This document shows positions 56,439-64,000 of a stretch of DNA of 64,000 bases, in pieces (position 1 is the first letter of the stretch; each line of letters begins with the position of its first letter). This DNA is from Phanerodontia chrysosporium (Eukaryota > Basidiomycota > Agaricomycetes > Polyporales > Phanerochaetaceae): contig MJGA01000031.1 in assembly GCA_001910725.1 (NCBI GenBank), positions 186,001 through 250,000 on the forward strand. Direction: 5' to 3'. A model generated the notes under the pieces. It was given only the letters and a program-made list of their open reading frames with translations, was not told where the DNA came from and made no database searches. The translations under genes and the position numbers were made by a program.

Positions 56439-59067
56439 TCACGGGAGGTCGCCCACCCGAGTGAGCGCCGCACGCCGTTTCTTCTTTGGCGGCTCCTGGG
56501 CAGCCTCAGCGTCGGTTGCGGACGTATTGGCCGGAGCCGAGTTGGGGAGCTGCGCCTCGGACATGCCGGACAGGGACGGGATGTTCTCGTCGACACTGGC
56601 TGCCGGCGTCAGCGGCGGCTCGGCGGGGCGCTTGAGGGGCACAACGGGTTGGACGATGGGCGACATGCTCGGCAAAGCGACGACGGAAGACGACGGCGTC
56701 GAAAGCGGTGTCGCCATCGTCGAGTTTGTCAGCGGCACCGAGTGGTGGTGCGCGATGGATTGCAGTTGTAGCGTCTGCTGTTGCGTATGGTGCGCCGGCA
56801 AGATCTCGTCGAAGACGACGAGGGTGCAGTAGCCATCTCGCGAGGAGAGGATCAGTGATTGGCCGTCGGGGGACCTAAGGATAGTGTGAGTGCAGATACC
56901 CCACTATTGGACTTTACGCCATACCATGACATGTCGGTGAACTCGTCGTAATGTAGCTTGGTGAGGAGGCAGACCGGTCCAGCCTGCTGTGTATCATGGA
57001 TCGTGATTGTATCCATAGTCGCTACAGCGTAGAGCATCCGGTATGGCAGAGCAAAGACGGATGCTGTGCCAGAAGCGTTGGGTGTGATGGCAGGTGTGGC
57101 AGGCTTGGAAGCAGCCGGAGTAGGGGGACGCAACGAGTCAGCCGCAGAAAGCGCAGGCGACGGCATTGTTGCGCTTTGTGGCGTCTGCGGGATGGCAATG
57201 CGCGGCGACGGCGCTATTATGGGCGAGGCACTCGCAGCATTCGGCGTCTGCTTGATAGGGGAACCGGCCGCCTCTGGTGTTTGAGACGGCCGAGGCTTAG
57301 GGTCCGCGATATCGATATCCACAGTCTTATCGACGCCCCTTTCCACTGGTACCGTCTTGGGCTCTATGGACGACGACTCTCCGTCGCTGACGCCTGCGCG
57401 CAGCTCGTAGAGGATGGGCGAGAACTTGACAGCGACGCTCGCCTTCTTGTGACCGGGCAACCGGGCGATCGGGGGTCGTGCGAAGTTGGCCCGCGAATAG
57501 ATGTAGACGGATGAGGACGACGCTTGGGAAGCCACATCGCCGGAAGGATGTCCTTTCCGCCCACGCTGCTCATCTTTCGACGAACTTGGCGTGACAGACG
57601 GGTCCTCGAACTGCCCAGCGGGTGTGAGAAGGAGTCCACCGTCAGGACTGAACGTCAGCGCCGGAAGAAGTTCGTGTAGCTCTCGTCGCCATACAGCTTC
57701 ACCGAGTGCCACGTTGCCGCAGGCGTGGGGGGCATGCGTATCGCTGGGAGCGCAGGCATCGGGGACGGCGAGCGTGCGTACCGCGTGTACGTCGCCGGCG
57801 ACCCTGGCGCGTTTGAGCTGCTGAATGATGAGCGTCTGGATGATGGCCTTTCAACTGGTGGGGGAGGGAACATGGACGTTGATGGTGTGCTTGGGACGGA
57901 CGGCGTAGGGGTAAGAAGTGCAGGAGCTTGGGACGAGGATGGAGTATGATCTTCCTTCAGAGGTTCAGCAACCCCCGAAGTGGACTCGGCCTCGCTCGTG
58001 GTGGATTCACGTCTGTACAGGCTCGGCCTGCTCGGGGTGCGACTATGGCTGTGGCTGTGACGGTGCATCATCTTCGTGTTCTTGCCAATCGCATGCACTT
58101 CGAGAACACCCTGCTTGTAGGAGATGCTGTAGATGTGCATAGATCGGTCGCTACTTTGAGTAGCGATGTATTCGTTGAGAGGATCCCAGGCGACGCCCTG
58201 GACGTAGTGATTGTGCTCTGCGATCTCATGCACGCATTTGCCTGTAGAACATGGTTCGGTCTTCGTCGAGCGCAACCTGTGGCGCAACACTCACCGTCGT
58301 TCACCGCAAAGATCCTTGCGCAGTTATCGGTGCTTCCGGCGATGATATACTCGCCAGTCGGGCTCCACGCAAGATCGTACACTTGCATGGTCGTGCATCT
58401 GTGTGAGGGTTGAGGGACATGGGTAGGAACTATCGTCATGAGACATACCGGAAAGTTGTGCGCGGCTTCCAGTGCTCCTTCTCGTACTGCAGGTCCTCAG
58501 GAGTGAGATCACTGCCATACGCAGCGGCGTGTGGACTCGTCGTAGGGGCCCAGATGATAATCATCCCATCTATGGCGATCAAACTCAGTCGCAGGAGATA
58601 CAGTTCCCTGGGATGTACGTACCATCTCCGGCGGACGCGATAAGTTCGCCTGCAGGCCGTGAGCCCTAGCTCGGGGTTGGACGCGTCAAACACGTACCAT
58701 TGGGGCTCCAGCGCACAACGTTCACAGCGGCAGAGTGCCTGGCGAGGGTCGCGATATATTCCACCCGCGGTGGCCTCGTTGGCACAGTCTCTGCCCCCGC
58801 GCTCTCCCGTACTGACGGCGGCAGGATGTTCGGGTGGACCATCCACAGCTGATCAGGTGTCTCAGCAGTGGGTTGTACTCGGAGCACGGGGCGACATACT
58901 CTGACATGGTTGTCCTCTCCTCCTGTTGCGAGCTTGTACGCCTGGGTCGCGAAGTTCTTGTCTTGGGCAGGTCGCGCCTTCTTGAATGGCACAGGTTGGA
59001 AGTCACATGTGGATATCGGTTTGCTGTCGTGCCAGCGAATTTCGAGTGTTTTTACACGCATTGTCAT
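56439..59067 (-). CDS. Chromatin assembly factor 1 subunit B (Cac2/p60), WD40
   Basis: Middle subunit of CAF-1, which deposits H3-H4 on newly replicated DNA. The start at 59067 gives [23 protein letters not shown], close to the family start; the second ATG, two codons on, is equally possible. WD40 repeats follow: [65 protein letters not shown], and [32 protein letters not shown]. Then a long Ser/Pro insert and [19 protein letters not shown], a second Ser/Pro insert, and [10 protein letters not shown] in the last blade. The tail contains PKKKRRA, a nuclear localisation signal. WD segments split by disordered inserts and the [13 protein letters not shown] sequence distinguish CAF-1B from the related HIRA. 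The product is about 770 residues, longer than yeast Cac2. Confidence 0.9.
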
Positions 59068-59478
59068 CGTTGCCTATGAATACAGAGAGGGGTCATTCGG
59101 TGAGGGGGAGAGTCAAGAGTTGCAGTCCTGGCCAACAGCCGTCGGCCCCAGACTGCGGGGTTTGTTTGTGATTAGTTATTACGCTGACAAGTCGCGCGAC
59201 AGGCTACAACAGGAAATATCATTTCTGGGATAGCTTAGATCATTTTGTATGCTATCAACACAACAGTTACGAAATCCGATAACCATTCAATGCCCGATGA
59301 TTTCGACCACGCCAGAGACTTGTGACCTCGGGACGTATTCACAAGATCATCTGAGACACGCAAAGCAACGAAACTCTAAGGCTGGCAGCCTGCTCAGGTC
59401 TCCATCGGGTTCGCAGGGCTCCATATCGCCGCCCGTGGGAGGCTTGGGAAACCGCACTAGTGCCCTCCAGCGCAGCAC
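59068..59478. other. Intergenic gap
   Basis: This gap holds the 5' flank of the CAF-1B gene and the 3' flank of the catalase gene. No gene is seen. Confidence 0.5.
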
Positions 59479-62088
59479 TCAGTAATTCAGGGTGCTGCTG
59501 TCCGACGGCTTCGTCGTGTTGAGCCACGTCGGGCCCGCAGGGAAGCTCGGCAGGGGGCTGGGCACCGTGACGCCCACGCCGTCCGCAACCGCCTTGCCCA
59601 GCGCAGGGTCAACGAGCGCGAAGAGCGCGACCTGCCGCTGCCGGACAGACACGCTCTTCACGGTGCCCAGGTGTCCCACGACGTTGCTGCACAGGAAGTC
59701 TCAGCGGGTGCCGCTCGCGGGTATCAGACACGGACGCACCCGATGAAGTTCTTCTGGTCCTGCTCGGACAGGCTCTTCCAGAAGCGTTGCGGCCAGTCAA
59801 AGTCGATGGCCGTCACTTCCGACAGCGACTTGACGGCGCCGCCCTGGGTGTTGTGTTAGCCACGAACGGGAAGGCGGGGCCTGGTCCCACGCACCATCCA
59901 TTGCTGGTGAGTGTCCTGAACATAGGGCAGAGGGGGGAGGTTGATCTTCTGCAGGGTCGACAGGTAATTTGGACGGGACCCTTGGTTGCTGAACGCCATA
60001 TGTCCATCACGCTGGAAGTTCGCTGTCGGGAACCGTCAGCGTCCGGCAACATATGACACACAGTGGATTACATACCAACAGGCGATGTTGGTGCGTTGAC
60101 AGGCAGTTGCTACGAAGACAAGGTCAACGACGATCCCTGCAGTAGTAAAGGCGCCCGCTTACCATGTAGTTCACGCCAAGGCGGTAACGCTGCGCATCTA
60201 CAAAGTGAGAGACGTAAGCATCCAGCCGACGATGCGTCTCGTTCAGGCGGCGCACCTCCATACGAGAACAGGCGCGCCTGCAATACCGGGTCCGTCGAGG
60301 GCTCCCAGCCGGGCACGATACGTCCAGGAGAGAACGCCGCCTGCTCGATCTCGGCGAAGTAGCTACGTTTACAGGAAGCACATGAGCATCTTCTCCGCGG
60401 GCGGGTGACTTCGCAGATGACGCCTCACTTTGCGGGGTTCTGCGTGAGGTAGAAGCGGCCGATCTCGTGGCGCGGGACGTCGTCGAAGCCCCAGTCCCTG
60501 CCCTGCACTCAGCGACGGTCCGCACATTCCACAGCGGGCGGGACACGCACTTGGTGAGGTCGAGCACGTTGTACTTGAAGCGCTCCGCCTGCTGCGGCGT
60601 GAGCACCTGCGCGTACATCACCCAGCCGGGGTACGTCTTGTTCTCGATCGCCTCGAAGAGGTCCTGCTGCGCGTAGTCCGGGTTCGCGCCCGCGATCGCC
60701 GTCGCCTCTGCGTTTGTAAAGTTCTGGACCTGCGGGCGGGCGTCAGCAGCTGTGCGCGGGCGCGGGCACGGCGAGGGGCACGTACGCCCTGCATCGTCTC
60801 GCAATACAGCTTCACATAGACCCAGCTGCCGTCGGACTTGACCCATCTGTGCCGAGGTCAGTCAAGATCTGGGGAAGGGGGTTGTGATGCCGTACCGGTA
60901 AGAATGCCCCGTCCATGCGTTCAGGTGGCGCACACCCTTGGGCGTGCCCAGGTCCGAGAAGAGGCGCATCACCTGGTAGAGCGACTCTGGGTTTGAGCTC
61001 AGGTAATCCCAGAACATGCTGTGTAAAGCCATCAGAATCGTGCTTTAGCTTGGAAGAAAGAGTACGCACTCGTGATCGCGGAGGTGTGTCTGCGGGTCGC
61101 GCTTCTGGGTCTATCGAGACATGAGTGCCTTCGCTAACCGGATTTGTGGATAAAGCGTACGTGAATGAAGTGGGGGAACTTGGCGGGATCGCGGATGAAG
61201 AACACAGGTGTGTCTGCGGGAGACGTCAGTACATAGCTTCACCATCGATGAAAATACATACTGTTCATGACCAGGTCCCAGATGCCCTTCCGTGTGCGGA
61301 ATCTAAGTATCTCAGCAAGATGATCTCATTGGTAGTCGGGGGATGCTCACTTTATCGAGAAGCCACGAGGGTCGCGGGCGGTGTCTGCAGAGCCCATCTC
61401 TCCACCGACGGTGCTGATACGTACTGAAACACAAACTCAACTTGCGCCCGCTAGCAGGATGACCAGGCACACACACCTGTGATCGGGGTTTTCAAGCCAT
61501 TCTGAATAAGAATGAGGACCGAAGCATGACCGCGCAAGGTCTCATGCACGCACCTCCGAGAAGACGTCCCTAGAAGATGGGCTATCAATAGGAGCACGGA
61601 TCGGGCAGGATTGGAGACTTACATGATAGTGTAGTTTTTCGCAAACTCTGCATTCGTAACTTCAAAGTACCCATGTGCACCGGCGGCCTTTGCGTGCACA
61701 ACACTACCGTCTTGGTCAGCACGCCTTCGACGTCGCGGGGACTGCTGGCCACTCACCGCTCTGGAATACGCTCACGCACGAAGTGCGCGAGGGTCTCGAC
61801 GAGGTGCTGGTCCTGGAGGAGGAGAGGTCCTGGTTCCCGGCATCAGCACCGCACTGAGAGCAGGCACGCCGCCGCGATGTGCATACCGTCGCTGCCAATC
61901 TTCTGTGCGTCGTACGGGTGCGTGTACGGCACGCCGGCCTCGGTCGCAAACGTGAGCTGCGGCGCAGGCTCCGCGTCGATCGCGGCCTGGACGTCGACGC
62001 CCGCGTTGATATCGAACGTGTACGCGTCCTGCGCGCGCGCCGCGGCGCACGCGAGTGCGAGCGCAAGAGCAAGTGCTGCACGGGCCAT
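59479..62088 (-). CDS. Secreted haem catalase
   Basis: Monofunctional haem catalase splitting hydrogen peroxide into water and oxygen. Over ten short introns lead to about 520 residues, the small-subunit size. The first 20 residues ([20 protein letters not shown]) are a signal peptide, so export or a secretory compartment is likely. The distal active-site region is [40 protein letters not shown], with the catalytic His in [29 protein letters not shown] and the [16 protein letters not shown] block follow, then [23 protein letters not shown] and [22 protein letters not shown]. The proximal haem ligand Tyr lies in [18 protein letters not shown], split by an intron with donor GTGCGC. The C terminus lacks a peroxisomal SKL. 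A TATA box (TATATAAGG, minus strand, 62147-62155) lies about 60 bp before the ATG. Confidence 0.92.
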
Positions 62089-63252
62089 CGTGCTGCTTTC
62101 GGAGGAGAAGGGTGTTCTTCAGGGTGCTCTGGCAGAGGGGCCCGCGCCTTATATATGTGCGTCGCGGGCGGGAGACGCTTCTTCGGTTGTGCCGCGCGCG
62201 TGCACGCGCTCCGCGAGCCCTGGGCCCGTCCCGTGCGCTGCATAAGCCGCGCGTGCGCCGCCCGCGGTGGCGGTGGCTGCCAGCATGGGTGTCCTCAGCC
62301 TGCGAGAGCCAGCCCCCGCTGCCCACGCGTGCACAGGCACCGCGCGACCCGCCTGTGCCCGCGCGAGCGCGTCCAGCGGGGAGATGGGAGGCACCCAAAG
62401 TTGGCGAGGACGGCGCGCTGGACAGGTCATGTGCCCGCCCGTGGGCCATTACGTGAAGGCTGCACGGGTGACTGGAGAAACCCTTTGGCCTGCGGCCGTC
62501 GACGTTGCGCACCGTCTGAGCCCTGGCAGATCCCTGCTCTTCTAGCCTGTGCGGGGCAGAGGTGTGCCGCGGGCACAATTGTGGTGCCGAAGTCCCGGCA
62601 GAGATGTCGAGTCGGAGAGCGTCCGCGGCCCCCAGTGCGTCTGTCCCTCCGCGCGACGGAGGTTTCAGCGGCGCACGGAGAGTTAGGCTCGCGGTGTCGA
62701 ATGTTGCGAGATGAAACATCGGGCGGCGCGTCCGCGCTTGGGACGCGAGACAGGCGACCGTGCGTGCAGGCGGGCGAAGCGACGGGGCTGACCTCGCGCA
62801 GAACGCGAAGAAGGCCCAGGAATGCGGTTCTGACGCAGCAGACACAGCCTATCAGAGCTCAGGAAATTACTCATCCCGAACGTGAGGCATAACGTGACTT
62901 GGCTGCTGCTGCTCACCTCAGCGAGGGCAGCGACCTTGTGGCGTGCGATGGGCGCGTAAGCGCCGGAAATTGATTTTATGCGGTTATGACGTCTACCACA
63001 ACTTTCCAGTCTCTCCCAGGCCAAATGTAAGGGAAAACACAGTCTTCATAGTGAAACTTCATACGTGGCTGCCCAGCGCCCACCGTATGCTCCTAGCGTT
63101 GCCGTTCATCGGCGGGCAGGATATCCGGCATGGGTGCCGAGAAGAACACCTAGAAAGACGGATCAACATCGAGTAAAGGCTGGATAGACACAGGTGTCAT
63201 CGGGTTCGGAAGAACGCACTGTAGGTTACTTCTCGTAAGAAAGAGAAGCAGG
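62089..63252. other. 1.16-kb intergenic region
   Basis: This region holds the catalase promoter, with the TATA box near 62150, and further GC-rich sequence to about 62,850. Long open frames on both strands overlap catalase exon 1 and carry no family motif. Confidence 0.5.
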
Positions 63253-63595
63253 TTAGGCCCCCAAGCCACCCGATGTTCGCAGTCTGCGCTCAGGGACCTG
63301 TAATTTTAGTACGAACTCGAGTACAGCCAAGGAAGGGCCGTCACATGCCGCTCCACAGATACCGCTGAAGCTGTTATTAGATGGAGAGATTAGGTTAAGA
63401 GTCTGCGTAGACTCGGGGGTATCTGCAAACTTAGATATATGCGCATAGTCTGGTGTCAGCGTCCTAGATGCTGCCGTGAGATCTCCTTCTAGACGTCGGG
63501 CTGAGTCAACGTTTCGTACTGAGAACAAAACTTGGGCACTCACCTAGGCGCACAGCAAATGCGTAAAGCGGCAAGACGGCCAGGGATTTAGACAT
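63253..63595 (-). CDS. Hypothetical small protein (doubtful)
   Basis: I do not recognise it. A short exon starting at 63595 (MSKSLAVLPLYAFAVRL) joins, through a 43-nt GTGAGT..CAG intron (63543-63501), to a frame that reads to the stop at 63253, giving about 100 residues. The first 18 residues are mildly hydrophobic and could be a weak signal peptide. Two Cys occur in GICGAACDG. The intron is shorter than others here, and the composition is not strongly protein-like, so this may be chance. Confidence 0.3.
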
Positions 63596-63746
63596 AGCGA
63601 CAAAGCGGAAGTGGACCACTCCTCAAATATGCCTCATCCTCGGTCAGCCGTCCCAGGCATATCGGCAAGGGTACCATTACCAAAACCAGTATACTGTCCG
63701 CGCACAGCGCAAGATTGATACCACAAAAAACAAAAGAGCTCCGATT

Positions 63747-63986
63747 CTACGTAGACTTGCGAGGCGAATCTTCTTCGCCGTACAGCTTCCGCCTGCTCCA
63801 GTCTATCGTCCGGGTGCTCAGGTCACGGGCGTCGCGGAAGGCCGTCTCGACCTGCTTGTTCCAGCCGCTCTGCACGAGCAGCCGGAACGGGCGGTGCTCG
63901 ATGCGATCGAATGCTGACGGGGGTGCGTTCGTCGGCGCGGAGGGTTCGGCGAGGCGTGCAGACAAGACATGCAAGCTGCGGGTGCT
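63747..63986 (-). CDS. 3' exon of an unrecognised gene cut by the window edge
   Basis: This is the last exon of a minus-strand gene whose body lies beyond the window end. The sequence CTACTGACCCGCAG at 64000-63987 looks like a branch site plus acceptor, so the exon probably starts at 63986. It encodes about 79 residues, including SAFDRIEHRPFRLLVQSGW, NKQVETAFRDARDLSTRTIDW and SRRKLYGEEDSP. The density of charged and aromatic residues looks like real protein. The family is not recognised. Confidence 0.55.
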   Translation of the reverse strand, partial: STRSLHVLSARLAEPSAPTNAPPSAFDRIEHRPFRLLVQSGWNKQVETAFRDARDLSTRTIDWSRRKLYGEEDSPRKST

Positions 63987-64000
63987 CTGCGGGTCAGTAG

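Noticed and set aside
61772..62892. Long open frames over the catalase 5' end on both strands
   Set aside because: They overlap catalase exons that are confirmed by catalase motifs, and their products are Arg-rich shadows.
1..64000. tRNA, rRNA, CRISPR arrays and intact transposons
   Set aside because: I looked for tRNA B-box words, direct-repeat arrays, reverse transcriptase and transposase motifs by eye and saw none I could support.

Overview
The window is a 64-kb stretch of nuclear DNA from a filamentous basidiomycete, most likely an Agaricomycete close to the Polyporales. The support is internal: GT-AG introns that are nearly all 43-65 nt, GC-rich coding sequence, fungal-specific FunK1 kinases, a velvet factor, and fungal housekeeping genes with many short introns. 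I saw no rRNA, tRNA, CRISPR array or intact transposon. Gene models were spliced by eye from reading frame, splice signals and family knowledge, so outer boundaries are better than inner exon edges.

Layout. 0.2-5.8 kb: NmrA-like oxidoreductase, a single-pass membrane protein, and a GH5 glucosidase of the steryl-glucosidase/endoglycoceramidase type, all minus strand. 6.2-15.6 kb: a small nucleotidyltransferase-like gene (+), a Gfo/Idh/MocA oxidoreductase (-), a Dal5-type MFS permease (+) and a FunK1 kinase (+). 16.4-26.0 kb: housekeeping and regulatory genes, namely RPL27, VelB, mitochondrial uL14 and hexokinase. 26.6-31.6 kb: a second FunK1 (-), a decayed Gfo/Idh fragment (+) and a second nucleotidyltransferase-like gene (-).

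The 26.6-31.6 kb block is the mirror image, in order and orientation, of the 6.2-15.6 kb block, minus the permease and most of the oxidoreductase. I read this as an old inverted segmental duplication whose arms flank the housekeeping block. A third nucleotidyltransferase copy at 47.5 kb is a pseudogene.

32.7-46.7 kb: a HABP4-like mRNA-binding protein, a DP1/Yop1 ER-shaping protein, cyclophilin 40 with a heat-shock element, a 67-residue Zn2Cys6 protein, an OCRL-type inositol 5-phosphatase with ASH and RhoGAP domains, and a BTB protein. 48.2-64.0 kb: a second, paralogous BTB protein, GPI mannosyltransferase IV (SMP3) head-to-head with RPB9, a secreted FAD-linked oxidase, CAF-1 subunit B, a secreted catalase, a doubtful small gene, and the 3' end of a gene cut by the window edge.

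Most genes are independent housekeeping functions. The candidate functional groupings are the divergent oxidoreductase/permease pair, the FunK1 plus nucleotidyltransferase duplicates, and the paired BTB genes.
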